A stretch of 64,000 bases of DNA from Pisaster brevispinus (Eukaryota > Echinodermata > Asteroidea > Forcipulatida > Asteriidae). The stretch lies in the NCBI GenBank assembly GCA_023634235.1, contig JAMKCF010000018.1:8816768-8880767 (forward strand). The letters run 5' to 3'. Below, one piece after another: positions 44,616-59,500 of the stretch (its first letter is position 1; the number at the start of each line of letters is the position of its first letter). The notes under the pieces are model-generated. The model did no database searches, had not been told where the DNA came from, and worked only from the letters and a program-made list of their open reading frames with translations. The position numbers and the translations under genes were made by a program.

Positions 44616-47600
44616 GTCTACGGCCATACTACGCTGAAAACACCGGTTCTCGTTTGATCACCGAAGTTAAGCAGCGTCGGGCCAGGTCAGTACTTGGACG
44701 GGAGACCTCCTGGGAATACCGGGTGCCGTAGACATCTATTTTGTTTTTTGTTTTTTTCCTTTTTTGACTAACAGAAACTTGAAATTAACCATTAAGCACA
44801 TGATTTTATATAAGAAGTTTGTCTACGGCCATACTCTGCTGAAAACACCGGTTCTCGTTTGATCACCGAAGTTAAGCAGCGTCCGGCCAGGTGAGTACTT
44901 GGACGGGATACCTCCTGGGAATACCGGGGGCAGTAGACATCTATTTTGTTTTTGTCCTTGTTTGACTAACAGAAACTTGAAATTAACCATTAAGCACATA
45001 ATTTTATATAAGAAGTTTGTCTACGGCCATACTCTGCTGAAAACACCGGTTCTCGTTTGATCACCGAAGTTAAGCAGTGTCGGGCCAGGTCAGTACTTGG
45101 ACGGGAGACCTCCTGGGAATACCGGGTGCCGTAGACATCCAGTTTGTTATTCTCCTTTTTTGACTAACAGAAACTTGAAGAAAACCATTAACCACGTAAT
45201 TTTATATAAGAAGTTTGTCTACGGCCATACAACGCTGAAAACACGGGTTCTCGTTTGATCACCGAAGTTAATCACCATCGGGCCTGGTCAGTACTTGGAC
45301 GGGAGACCTCCTGGGAATACCGGGTGCCGTAGACATCTATTTTGTTTTCGTCATCTTTTGACTAACAGAAACTTGAAATTAACCAATTAAGCATATAAAT
45401 TTATGTTAGCAGTTTGTCTACGGCCAAACTACGCTGAAAACACCGTTCTCGTTTGATCACCGAAGTTAAGCAGCGTCGGGCCAGGTCAGTACTTGGACGG
45501 GAGACCTCCTGGGAATACCGGGTTACAGTAGACATCCTTTTTGTTTTCGTCCTTTTTTGACTAACAGAAACTTGAAGAAAACCATTAAGCACATAAATTT
45601 ATGTAAGCAGTTTGTCTACGGCCATACTACGCTGAATACACCGGTTCTCGTTTGATCACCGAAGTAAAGCAGCATCGGGCCTGGTCAGTACTTGGAAGGG
45701 AGACCTCCTGGGAATACCGGGTGCTGTAGACATCTATTTTGTTTTCGTCCTTTTTTGACTAACAGACCTTTGAAATTAACCATTAAGCACATAAATGTAT
45801 GTTAGCAGTTTGTCTACCGCCATACTACGCTGAATACACCGGTTCTCGTTTGATCACGGAAGTTAAGCAGCGTCGGGCCAGGTCAGTACTTGGACGGGAG
45901 ACCTCCTTGGAATACCGGGTGCCGTAGACATCTATTTTGTTTTCGTTTTTCTTTTTTTGACTAACAGAAACTTGAAATTAACCATAAAGCACATAATTTT
46001 ATATAAGAAGTTTGTCTACGGCCATACTATGCTGAAAACAACGGTTCTCGTTTGATCACTGAAGTTAAGCAGCGTTGGGCCAGGTCAGTACTTGGACGGG
46101 ACACCTCCTGGGAATACCGGGTGCAGTAGACATCTATTTTGTTTTCGTCCTTTTTTGACTAACAGAAACTTGAAATTAACCATTAAGAACATAAATTTAT
46201 ATAAGCAGTTTGTCTACGGCCATACTACGCTGAATACACCGGTTCTCGTTTGATCACCGAAGTTAAGCAGCGTCGGGCCAGGTCAGTACTTGGACGGGAG
46301 ACCTCCTGGGAATACCGGGTGCAGTAGACATCCAGTTTGTTATCTCCTTTTTTGACTAACATAAACTTGAAATTAACCATTAAGCACATAAATGTATGTT
46401 AGCAGTTTGTCTACCGCCATACTACGCTGAATAAACCGGTTATCGTTTGATCACCGAAGTTAAGCAGCGTCGGGCCAGGTCAGTACTTGGACGGGAGACC
46501 TCCTTGGAATACCGGGTGCAGTAGACATTTATTTTGTTTTTGTCCTTTTTTGACTAACAGAAACTTGAAATTAACCATTAAGCACATAAATGTATGTTAG
46601 CAGTTTGTCTACCGCCAAACTACGCTGAATACACCGTTCTCGTTTGATCACCGAAGTTAAGCAGCGTCGGGCCAGGTCAGTACTTGGACGGGAGACCTCC
46701 TGGGAATACCGGGTGCCTTAGGCATCTATTTTGTGTTCGTCCTTTTTTGACTAACAGAAACTTGAAATTAACCATTAAGCACATACATTATGTATGCAGT
46801 TTGTCTACGGCGATACTACGCTGAATACACCGGTTCTCGTTTGATCACCGAAGTTAAGCAGCGTCGGGCTAGGTCAGTACTTGGACGGGAGACCTCCTGG
46901 GAATACCGGGTGCCTTAGGCATCTATTTTGTGTTCGTCCTTTTTTGACTAACAGAAACTTGAAGAAAACCATTAACCACTTAATTTTATATAAGAAGTTT
47001 GTCTACGGCCATACTACGCTGAAAACACCGGTTCTCGTTTGATCACCGAAGTTAAGCAGCGTCGGGCCAGGTCAGTACTTGGACGGGAGACCTCCTGGGA
47101 AAACCGGGTGCCGTAGACATCCAGTTTGTTTTCGTCATTTTTTGACTAACAGAAACTTGAAATTAACCATTAAGCACATAACTGTATGAAAGCAGTTTGT
47201 CTACGGCCATACTACCCTGAAAACACCGGTTCTCGTTTGATCACCGAAGTTAAGCACCATCGGGCCTGGTCAGTACTTGGACGGGAGACCTCCTGGGAAT
47301 ACCGGGTGCCGTAGACATCTATTTTGTTTTCGTCATCTTTTGACTAACAGAAACTTGAAATTAACCAATTAAGCATATAAATTTATGTTAGCAGTTTGTC
47401 TACGGCCAAACTACGCTGAAAACACCGTTCTCGTTTGATCACCGAAGTTAAGCAGCGTCGGGCCAGGTCAGTACTTGGACGGGAGACCTCCTGGGAATAC
47501 CGGGTTACAGTAGACATCCTTTTTGTTTTCGTCCTTTTTTGACTAACAGAAACTTGAAGAAAACCATTAAGCACATAAATTTATGTAAGCAGTTTGTCTA

Positions 47601-50495
47601 CGGCCATACTACGCTGAATACACCGGTTCTCGTTTGATCACCGAAGTAAAGCAGCATCGGGCCTGGTCAGTACTTGGAAGGGAGACCTCCTGGGAATACC
47701 GGGTGCTGTAGACATCTATTTTGTTTTCGTCCTTTTTTGACTAACAGACCTTTGAAATTAACCATTAAGCATATAAATTTTTGTAAGCAGTTTGTCTACG
47801 GCCATACTACGCTGAAAACACCGGTTCTCGTTTGATCACCGAAGCTAAGCAGCGTCGGGCCAGGTCAGTACTTGGACGGGAGACCTCATGAGAATACCGG
47901 GTGCCGTAGACATCTGTTTTGTTTTCGTCCTTTTTTGACTAACAGAAACTTGAAGAAAACCATTAACCACGTAATTTTATATGAAAAGTTTGTCTACGGC
48001 CATACTACGCTGAAAACACCGGTTCTCGTTTGATCACCGAAGTTAAGCAGCGTCGGGCTAGGTCAGTACTTGGACGGGAGACCTCCTGGGAATACCGGGT
48101 GCCGTAGACATGTATTTTGTTTTTTGTTTTTTTCCTTTTTTGACTAACAGAAACTTGAAATTAACCTTAAGCACATAAATGTATGAAACCAGTTTGTCTA
48201 CGGCCATACTACGCTGAATACACCGTTCTCGTTTGATCACCGAAGTTAAGCAGCGTCGGGCCAGGTCAGTACTTGGACGGGAGACCTCCTGGGTATACCG
48301 GGTGCAGTAGACATCTAATTTGTTTTCGTCCTTTTTTTGACTAACAGAAACTTGAAATTAACTATTAAGCACATAAATTTATGTAAGCAGTTTGTCTACG
48401 GCCATACTAAGCTGAATACACCGGTTCTCGTTTCATCACCGAAGTTAAGCAGCGTCGGGCCGATCAGTACTTGGGCGGAAGACCTCCTGGGAATACCGGG
48501 TGCCGTAGACATCCAGTTTCTTATTCTCCTTTTTTGACTAACAGAAACTTGAAGAAAACCATTAACCACTTAATTTTATATAAGAAGTTTGTCTACGGCC
48601 ATACTACGCTGAAAACACCGGTTCTCGTTTGATCACCGAAGTTAAGCAGCGTCAGGCCAGGTCAGTACTTGGACGGGAGACCTCCTGGGAAAACCGGGTG
48701 CCGTAGACATCCAGTTTGTTTTCGTCATTTTTTGACTAACAGAAACTTGAAATTAACTATTAAGCACATAACTGTATGAAAGCAGTTTGTCTACGGCCAT
48801 ACTACCCTGAAAACACCGGTTCTCGTTTGATCACCGAAGTTAAGCACCATCGGGCCTGGTCAGTACTTGGACGGGAGACCTCCTGGGAATACCGGGTGCC
48901 GTAGACATCTATTTTGTTTTCGTTTTTCTTTTTTTGACTAACAGAAACTTGAAATTAACCATTAAGCACATACATTGATGTAAGAAGTTTTTCTACGGCC
49001 ATACTACGCTGAAAACACCGGTTCTCGTTTGATCACCGAAGTTAAGCAGCGTTAGGCCAGGTCAGTACTTGGACGGGACACCTCCTGGGAATACCGGGTG
49101 CAGTAGACATCTATTTTGTTTTTGTCCTTTTTTGACTAACAGAAACTAGAAATTAAACATTAACCACTTAGATTTATATGAGAAGTTTGTCTACGGCCAT
49201 ACTACGCTGAAAACACCGGTTCTCGTTTGATCACCGAAGTTAAGCAGCGTCGGGCCAGGTCAGTACTTGGACGGGAGACCACATGGGAATACTGGGTGCA
49301 GTAGACATCTATTTTGTTTTCGTCCTTTTTTGACTAACAGAAACTTGAAATTAACCATTAAGCACATACATTTATGTAAGTAGTTTGTCTACGGCCATAC
49401 TACGCTGAATACACCGGTTCTCGTTTGATCACCGAAGTAAAGCAGCGTCGGGCCAGGTCAGTACTTGGACGGGAGACCTCCTGGGAATACCGGGTGCAGT
49501 AGACATCTATTTTGTTTTTGTCCTTTTTTGACTAACAGAAACTTGAAATTAACCATTAAGCACATAAATGTATGTTAGCAGTTTGTCTACCGCCATACTA
49601 CGCTGAATACACCGTTCTCGTTTGATCACCGAAGTTAAGCAGCGTCGGGCCAGGTCAGTACTTGGACGGGAGACCTCCTGGGAATACCGGGTGCCTTAGG
49701 CATCTATTTTGTGTTCGTCCTTTCTTGACTAACAGAAACTTGAAATTAACCATTAAGCACATACATTATGTATGCAGTTTGTCTACGGCCATACTACGCT
49801 GAATACACCGGTTCTCGTTCGATCACCAAAGTTAAGCAGCGTTGGGCTAGGTCAGTACTTGGACGGGACACCTCCTGGGAATACCGGGTGCCGTAGACAT
49901 CTATTTTGTTTCCGCCTTTTTTTTGACTAACAGAAACTTGAAATTAACCATTAAGCACATAACTGTATGAAAGCAGTTTGTCTACGGCCATACTACGCTG
50001 AATACACCGGTTCTCGTTTGATCACCGAAGTTAAGCAGCGTCGGGCCAGGTCAGTACTTGGACGGGAGACCTCCTGGGAATACGGGGTGCTTTAGACATC
50101 CAGTTTGTTATTCTCCTTTTTTGACTAACAGAATCTTGAAGAAAACCATTAACCACTTAATTTTATAATTGAAGTTTGTCTACGGCCATACTACGCTGAA
50201 AACACCAGTTCTCGTTTGATCACCGAAGTTAAGCAGCGTCGGGCCAGGTCAGTACTTGGACGGGAGACCTCCTGGGAATACCGGGTGCAGTAGACATCTA
50301 TTTTGTTTTCGTCCTTTTTTGACTAACAGAAACTTGAAATTAACTATTAAGCACATACATTTATGTAAGCAGTTTGTCTACGGCCATACTACGCTGAATA
50401 CACAGGTTCTCGTTTCATCACCGAAGTTAAGCAGCGTCGGGCCAGGTCAGTACTTGGGCGGGAGACCTCCTGGGAATACCGGGTGCCGTAGTCAT
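44616..50495 (+). rRNA. 5S rRNA genes, block F (30 copies)
   Basis: Starts: 44616, 44821, 45019, 45217, 45416, 45614, 45812, 46014, 46212, 46409, 46607, 46803, 47001, 47199, 47398, 47596, 47794, 47992, 48196, 48394, 48591, 48789, 48991, 49189, 49387, 49585, 49781, 49980, 50178, 50376. Units 44616-45217 repeat 39845-40446 at +4771; units 45416 and 45614 recur at +1982. Several copies begin GTCTACCGCC (45812, 46409, 46607, 49585). Copy 48394 has lost a base in the GGCCAGGTCAG region of the promoter. Confidence 0.95.
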
Positions 50496-50571
50496 CCAGT
50501 TTGTTATTTTTTTTTTGACTAACAGAAACTTAAAGAAAACCATTAACCACTTAATTGTATATAAGAAGTTT

Positions 50572-53500
50572 GTCTACGGCCATACTACGCTGAAAACACC
50601 GGTTCTCGTTTGATCACCGTAGTTAAGCACCATCGGGCCTGGTCAGTACTTGGACGGGAGACCTCCTGGGAATACCTGGTGCCGTAGACATCTATTTTGT
50701 TTTCGTTTTTCTTTTTTTGACTAACAGAAACTTGAAATTAACCATTAAGCACATACATTTATGTAAGCAGTTTGTCTACGGCCATACTACGCTGAATACA
50801 CCGGTTCTCGTTTGATCACCGAAGTTAAGCAGCGTCGGGCCAGGTCAGTACTTGGACGGGAGACCTCCTGGGAATACCGGGTGCAGTAGACATCTATTTT
50901 GTTTTTGTCCATTTTTGACTAACAGAAACTTGAAATTAACCATTTAGCACATAAATGTATGTTAGCAGTTTGTCTACCGCCATACTACGCTGAATACACC
51001 GTTCTCGTTTGATCACCGAAGTTAAGCAGCGTCGGGCCAGGTCAGTACTTGGACGGGAGACCTCCTGGGAATACCGGGTGCCTTAGGCATCTATTTTGTG
51101 TTCGTCCTTTTTTGACTAACAGAAACTTGAAATTAACCATTAAGCACATACATTATGTATGCAATTTGTCTACGGCCATACTACGCTGAATACACCGGTT
51201 CTCGTTCGATCACCAAAGTTAAGCAGCCTCGGGCTAGGTCAGTACTTGGATGGGAGACCTCCTGGGAATACCGGGTGCCGTAGACTTCTATTTTGTTTTT
51301 GTTTTTTCCTTTTTTGACTAACAGAAACTTGAAATTAACCTTAAGCACATAAATGTATGAAACCAGTTTGTCTACGGCCATACTACGCTGAAAACACCGG
51401 TTCTCGTTTGATCACCGAAGTTAAGCAGCGTCGGGCCAGGTCAGTACTTGGACGGGAGACCTCCTGGGAATACCGGGTGCAGTAGACATCTATTTTGTTT
51501 TCGTCCTTTTTTGACTAACAGAAACTTGAAATTAACTATTAAGCACATACATTTATGTAAGCAGTTTGTCTACGGCCATACTACGCTGAATACACAGGTT
51601 CTCGTTTCATCACCGAAGTTAAGCAGCGTCGGGCCAGGTCAGTACTTGGGCGGGAGACCTCCTGGGAATACCGGGTGCCGTAGTCATCCAGTTTGTTAAT
51701 TTTTTTTTTGACTAACAGAAACTTAAAGAAAACCATTAACCACTTAATTGTATATAAGAAGTTTGTCTACGGCCATACTACGCTGAAAACACCGGTTCTC
51801 GTTTGATCACCGTAGTTAAGCACCATCGGGCCTGGTCAGTACTTGGACGGGAGACCTCCTGGGAATACCTGGTGCCGTAGACATCTATTTTGTTTTCGTT
51901 TTTCTTTTTTTGACTAACAGAAACTTGAAATTAACCATTAAGCACATAAATTTATGTAAGCAGTTTGTCTACGGCCATACTACGCTGAATACACCGGTTC
52001 TCGTTTGATCACCGAAGTTAAGCAGCGTCGGGCCAGGTCAGTACTTGGACGGGAGACCTCCTGGGAATACCGGGTGCAGTAGACATCTATTTTGTTTTTG
52101 TCCATTTTTGACTAACAGAAACTTGAAATTAACCATTAAGAACATAAATTTATGTAAGCACTTTGTCTACGGCCATACTACGCTGAATACACCGGTTCTC
52201 GTTTGATCACCGAAGTTAAGCAGCGTCGGGCCAGGTCAGTACTTGGACGGGAGACCTCCTGGGAATACCGGGTGCAGTAGACATCTATTTTGTTTTTGTC
52301 CATTTTTGACTAACAGAAACTTGAAATTAACCATTAAGAACATAAATTTATGTAAGCACTTTGTCTACGGCCATACTACGCTGAATACACCGGTTCTCGT
52401 TTGATCACCGAAGTTAAGCAGCGTCGGGCCAGGTCAGTACTTGGACGGGAGACCTCCTGGGAATACCGGGTGCAGTAGACATCCAGTTTGTTATCTCCTT
52501 TTTTGACTAACAGAAACTTGAAGAAAACCATTAACCACTTAATTTTATATGAAAAGTTTGTCTACGGCCATACTACGCTGAAAACACCAGTTCTCGTTTG
52601 ATCACCGAAGTTAAGCAGCGTCGGGCCAGGTCAGTACTTGGACGGGAGACCTCCTGGGAATACCGGGTGCAGTAGACATCTATTTTGTTTTCGTCCTTTT
52701 TTGACTAACAGAAACTTGAAATTAACTATTAAGCACATACATTTATGTAAGCAGTTTGTCTACGGCCATACTACGCTGAATACACAGGTTCTCGTTTGAT
52801 CACCGTAGTTAAGCACCATCGGGCCTGGTCAGTACTTGGACGGGAGACCTCCTGGGAATACCTGGTGCCGTAGACATCTATTTTGTTTTCGTTTTTCTTT
52901 TTTTGACTAACAGAAACTTGAAATTAACCATTAAGCACATAAATTTATGTAAGCAGTTTGTCTACGGCCATACTACGCTGAATACACCGGTTCTCGTTTG
53001 ATCACCGAAGTTAAGCAGCGTCGGGCCAGGTCAGTACTTGGACGGGAGACCTCCTGGGAATACCGGGTGCAGTAGACATCTATTTTGTTTTTGTCCATTT
53101 TTGACTAACAGAAACTTGAAATTAACCATTTAGCACATAAATGTATGTTAGCAGTTTGTCTACCGCCATACTACGCTGAATACACCGTTCTCGTTTGATC
53201 ACCGAAGTTAAGCAGCGTCGGGCCAGGTCAGTACTTGGACGGGAGACCTCCTGGGAATACCGGGTGCCTTAGGCATCTATTTTGTGTTCGTCCTTTTTTG
53301 ACTAACAGAAACTTGAAATTAACCATTAAGCACATACATTATGTATGCAATTTGTCTACGGCCATACTACGCTGAATACACCGGTTCTCGTTCGATCACC
53401 AAAGTTAAGCAGCCTCGGGCTAGGTCAGTACTTGGACGGGAGACCTCCTGGGAATACCGGGTGCCGTAGACATCTATTTTGTTTTTTGTTTTTTCCTTTT

Positions 53501-56457
53501 TTGACTAACAGAAACTTGAAATTAACCTTAAGCACATAAATGTATGAAACCAGTTTGTCTACGGCCATACTACGCTGAAAACACCGGTTCTCGTTTGATC
53601 ACCGAAGTTAAGCAGCGTCGGGCCAGGTCAGTACTTGGACGGGAGACCTCCTGGGAATACCGGGTGCAGTAGACATCTATTTTGTTTTCGTCCTTTTTTG
53701 ACTAACAGAAACTTGAAATTAACTATTAAGCACATACATTTATGTAAGCAGTTTGTCTACGGCCATACTACGCTGAAAACACCGGTTCTCGTTTAATCAA
53801 CGAAGTTAAGCAGCGTCTGGCCAGGTCAGTACTTGGACGGGAGACCTCCTGGGAATACCGGGTGCCGTAGACATCTATTTTGCTTTTGTTTGTTCCTTTT
53901 TTTACTAACAGAAACTTGAAATTAACCATTAAGCACATAAATGTATGTTAGCAGTTTGTCTACCGCCATACTACGCTGAATACACCGTTCTCGTTTGATC
54001 ACCGAAGTTAAGCAGCGTCGGGCCAGGTCAGTACATGAACGGGAGACCTCCTGGGAATACCGGGTGCCTTAGGCATCTATTTTTGTGTTCGTCCTTTTTT
54101 GACTAACAGAAACTTGAAATTAACCATTAAGCACATACATTATGTATGCAGTTTGTCTACGGCCATACTACGCTGAATACACCGGTTCTCGTTTGATCAC
54201 CGAAGTTAAGCAGCGTCGGGCCAGGTCAGTACTTGGACGGGAGACCTCCTGGGAATACCGGGTGCCGTAGACATCTATTTTGTTTTTAGTTTTTTCCTTT
54301 TTTGACTAACAGAAACTTGAAATTAACCATTAAGCACATAAATTTATGTAAGCAGTTTGCCTAAGGCCATACTGCGCTGAAAACACCGGTTCTCGTTTGA
54401 TCGCCGAAGTAAAGCAGCGTCGGGCCAGGTCAGTACTTGGACGGGAGACCTCTTGGGAATACCGGGTGCCGTAGACATCTATTTTGTTTTCGTCATCTTT
54501 TGACTAACAGAAACTTGATATTAACCAATTAAGCATATAAATTTATGTTAGCAGTTTGTCTACGGCCATACTACGCTGAATACACCGGTTCTCGTTTGAT
54601 CACCGAAGTTAAGCAGCGTCGGGCCAGGTCAGTACTTGGACGGGAGACCTCCTGGGAATACCGGGTGCAGTAGACATCCAGTTTGTTATCTCCTTTTTTG
54701 ACTAACAGAAACTTGAAATTAACCATTAAGCACATAAATGTATGTTAGCAGTTTGTCTACCGCCAAACTACGCTGAATACACCGTTCTCGTTTGATCACC
54801 GAAGTTAAGCAGCGTCAGGTCAGTACTTGGACGGGAGACCTCCTGGGAATACCGGGTGCTTTAGGCATCTATTTTGTGTTCGTCCTTTTTTGACTAACAG
54901 AAACTTGAAATTAACCATTAAGCACATACATTATGTATGCAGTTTGTCTACGGCGATACTACGCTGAATACACCGGTTCTCGTTTGATCACCGAAGTTAA
55001 GCAGCGTCGGGCCAGGTCAGTACTTGGACGGGAGACCTCCTGGGAATACCCGGTGCCGTAGACATGTTTTTTGTTTGTTCCTTTTTTGACTAACAGAAAC
55101 TTGAAACTAACCATTAAGCACATAAATGTATGAAAGCAGTTTGTCTACGGCCATACTACCCTGAAAACACCGGTTCTCGTTTGATCACCGAAGTTAAGCA
55201 GCATCGGGCCTGGTCAGTACTTGGACGGGAGACCTCCTGGGAATACCGGGTGCCGTAGACATCCAGTTTGTTATTTTCTTTTTTTGACTAACAGAAACTT
55301 GAAGAAAACCATTAACCACGTAATTTTATATAAGAAGTTTGTCTACGGCCATACTAAGCTGAAAACACCGGTTCTCGTTTGATCACCGAAGTTAAGCACC
55401 ATCGGGCCTGGTCAGTACTTGGACGGGAGACCTCCTGGGAATACCGGGTGCCGTAGACATCTATTTTGTTTTCGTTTTTCTTTTTTTGACTAACAGAAAC
55501 TTGAAATTAACCATTAAGCACATACATTGATGTAAGAAGTTTTTCTACGGCCATACTACGCTGAAAACACCGGTTCTCGTTTGATCACCGAAGTTAAGCA
55601 GCGTCGGGCCAGGTCAGTACTTGGACGGGAGACCTCCTGGGAAAACCGGGTGCCGTAGACATCTATTTTGTTTTCGTTTTTCTTTTTTTGACTAACAGAA
55701 ACTTGAAATTAACCATAAAGCACATAATTTTATATAAGAAGTTTGTCTACGGCCATACTATGCTGAAAACAACGGTTCTCGTTTGATCACCGAAGTTAAG
55801 CAGCGTTGGGCCAGGTCAGTACTTGGACGGGACACCTCCTGGGAATACCGGGTGCAGTAGACATCTATTTTGTTTTCGTCCTTTTTTGACTAACAGAAAC
55901 TTGAAATTAACCATTAAGAACATAAATTTATGTAAGCAGTTTGTCTACGGCCATACTACGCTGAATACACCGGTTCTCGTTTGATCACCGAAGTTAAGCA
56001 GCGTCGGGCCAGGTCAGTACTTGGACGGGAGACCTCCTGGGAATACCGGGTGCAGTAGACATCCAGTTTGTTATCTCCTTTTTTGACTAACAGAAACTTG
56101 AAATTAACCATTAAGCACATAAATGTATGTTAGCAGTTTGTCTACCGCCATACTACGCTGAATACACCGGTTATCGTTTGATCACCGAAGTTAAGCAGCG
56201 TTGGGCCAGGTCAGTACTTGGACGGGACACCTCCTGGGAATACCGGGTGCAGTAGACATCTATTTTGTTTTCGTCCTTTTTTGACTAACAGAAACTTGAA
56301 ATTAACCATTAAGAACATAAATTTATGTAAGCAGTTTGTCTACGGCCATACTACGCTGAATACACCGGTTCTCGTTTGATCACCGAAGTTAAGCAGCGTC
56401 GGGCCAGGTCAGTACTTGGACGGGAGACCTCCTGGGAATACCGGGTGCAGTAGACAT
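50572..56457 (+). rRNA. 5S rRNA genes, block G (30 copies)
   Basis: Starts: 50572, 50774, 50972, 51168, 51370, 51568, 51765, 51967, 52165, 52363, 52560, 52758, 52960, 53158, 53354, 53557, 53755, 53958, 54155, 54359, 54558, 54755, 54946, 55143, 55341, 55543, 55745, 55943, 56140, 56338. Units 50178-50774 recur at about +1192. Copies 52165 and 52363, including their spacers, are an almost perfect tandem pair. Copy 54755 has a 5-nt deletion in the promoter. Confidence 0.95.
54755..54869 (+). pseudogene. 5S rRNA copy with a 5-nt promoter deletion
   Basis: GCAGCGTCAGGTCAG replaces GCAGCGTCGGGCCAGGTCAG, so GGGCC between box A and the intermediate element is missing. That changes the spacing of TFIIIA contacts and removes part of helix II/loop A. 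It also has GTCTACCGCC at the 5' end and is probably inactive. Confidence 0.8.
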
Positions 56458-56534
56458 CCAGTTTGTTATCTCCTTTTTTGACTAACAGAAACTTGAAATT
56501 AACCATTAAGCACATAAATGTATGTTAGCAGTTT

Positions 56535-59500
56535 GTCTACCGCCATACTACGCTGAATACACCGGTTATCGTTTGATCACCGAAGTTAAGCAGCGTCGGG
56601 CCAAGTCAGTACTTGGACGGGAGACCTCCTGGGAATACCGGGTGCCTTAGGCATCTATTTTGTGTTCGTCCTTTTTTGACTAACAGAAACTTGAAATTAA
56701 CCATTAAGCACATACATTATGTATGCAGTTTGTCTACGGCGATACTACGCTGAATACACCGGTTCTCGTTTGATCACCGAAGTTAAGCAGCGTCGGGCTA
56801 GGTCAGTACTTGGACGGGAGACCTCCTGGGAATACCGGGTGCCGTAGACATGTATTTTGTTTTTTGTTTTTTTCCTTTTTTGACTAACAGAAACTTGAAA
56901 TTAACCTTAAGCACATAAATGTATGAAACCAGTTTGTCTACGGCCATACTACGCTGAAAACACCGGTTATCGTTTGATCACCGAAGTTAAGCAGCGTCGG
57001 GCCAGGTCAGTACTTGGACGGGAGACCTCCTGGGAATACCCGGTGCCGTAGACATGTTTTTTGTTTGTTCCTTTTTTGACTAACAGAAACTTGAAACTAA
57101 CCATTAAGCACATAAATGTATGAAAGCAGTTTGTCTACGGCCATACTACCCTGAAAACACCGGTTCTCGTTTGATCACCGAAGTTAAGCAGCATCGGGCC
57201 TGGTCAGTACTTGGACGGGAGACCTCCTGGGAATACCGGGTGCCGTAGACATCCAGTTTGTTATTTTCTTTTTTTGACTAACAGAAACTTGAAGAAAACC
57301 ATTAACCACGTAATTTTATATAAGAAGTTTGTCTACGGCCATACTAAGCTGAAAACACCGGTTCTCGTTTGATCACCGAAGTTAAGCACCATCGGGCCTG
57401 GTCAGTACTTGGACGGGAGACCTCCTGGGAATACCGGGTGCCGTAGACATCTATTTTGTTTTCGTTTTTCTTTTTTTGACTAACAGAAACTTGAAATTAA
57501 CCATTAAGCACATACATTGATGTAAGAAGTTTTTCTACGGCCATACTACGCTGAAAACACCGGTTCTCGTTTGATCACCGAAGTTAAGCAGCGTCGGGCC
57601 AGGTCAGTACTTGGACGGGAGACCTCCTGGGAAAACCGGGTGCCGTAGACATCTATTTTGTTTTCGTTTTTCTTTTTTTGACTAACAGAAACTTGAAATT
57701 AACCATAAAGCACATAATTTTATATAAGAAGTTTGTCTACGGCCATACTATGCTGAAAACAACGGTTCTCGTTTGATCACCGAAGTTAAGCAGCGTCGGG
57801 CCAGGTCAGTACTTGGACGGGAGACCTCCTGGGAATACCGGGTGCAGTAGACATCCAGTTTGTTATCTCCTTTTTTGACTAACAGAAACTTGAAATTAAC
57901 CATTAAGCACATAAATGTATGTTAGCAGTTTGTCTACCGCCATACTACGCTGAATACACCGGTTATCGTTTGATCACCGAAGTTAAGCAGCGTCGGGCCA
58001 GGTCAGTACTTGGACGGGAGACCTCCTTGGAATACCGGGTGCAGTAGACATTTATTTTGTTTTTGTCCTTTTTTGACTAACAGAAACTTGAAATTAACCA
58101 TTAAGCACATAAATGTATATTAGCAGTTTGTCTACCGCCAAACTACGCTGAATACACCGTTCTCGTTTGATCACCGAAGTTAAGCAGCGTCGGGCCAGGT
58201 CAGTACTTGGACGGGAGACCTCCTGGGTATACCGGGTGCAGTAGACATCTATTTTGTTTTCGTCCTTTTTTTGACTAACAGAAACTTGAAATTAACTATT
58301 AAGCACATAAATTTATGTAAGCAGTTTGTCTACGGCCATACTAAGCTGAATACACCGGTTCTCGTTTCATCACCGAAGTTAAGCAGCGTCGTGCCGATCA
58401 GTACTTGGGCGGAAGACCTCCTGGGAATACCGGGTGCCGTAGACATCCAGTTTGTTATTCTCCTTTTTTGACTAACAGAAACTTGAAGAAAACCATTAAC
58501 CACTTAATTTTATATAAGAAGTTTGTCTACGGCCATACTACGCTGAAAACACCGGTTCTCGTTTGATCACCGAAGTTAAGCAGCGTCGGGCCAGGTCAGT
58601 ACTTGGACGGGAGACCTCCTGGGAAAACCGGGTGCCGTAGACATCCAGTTTGTTTTCGTAATTTTTTGACTAACAGAAACTTGAAATTAACCATTAAGCA
58701 CATAACTGTATGAAAGCAGTTTGTCTACGGCCATACTACCCTGAAAACACCGGTTCTCGTTTGATCACCGAAGTTAAGCACCATCGGGCCTGGTCAGTAC
58801 TTGGACGGGAGACCTCCTGGGAATACCGGGTGCCGTAGACATCTATTTTGTTTTCGTTTTTCTTTTTTTGACTAACAGAAACTTGAAATTAACCATTAAG
58901 CACATACATTGATGTAAGAAGTTTTTCTACGGCCATACTACGCTGAAAACACCGGTTCTCGTTTGATCACCGAAGTTAAGCAGCGTTGGGCCAGGTCAGT
59001 ACTTGGACGGGACAACTCCTGGGAATACCGGGTGCAGTAGACATCTATTTTGTTTTTGTCCTTTTTTGACTAACAGAAACTAGAAATTAACCATTAACCA
59101 CTTAGATTTATATGAGAAGTTTGTCTACGGCCATACTACGCTGAAAACACCGGTTCTCGTTTGATCACCGAAGTTAAGCAGCGTCGGGCCAGGTCAGTAC
59201 TTGGACGGGAAACCACATGGGAATACTGGGTGCAGTAGACATCTATTTTGTTTTCGTCCTTTTTTGACTAACAGAAACTTGAAATTAACCATTAAGCACA
59301 TACATTTATGTAAGCAGTTTGTCTACGGCCATACTACGCTGAATACACCGGTTCTCGTTTGATCACCGAAGTTAAGCAGCGTCGGGCCAGGTCAGTACTT
59401 GGACGGGAGACCTCCTGGGAATACCGGGTGCAGTAGACATCTATTTTGTTTTTGTCCTTTTTTGACTAACAGAAACTTGAAATTAACCATTAAGCACATA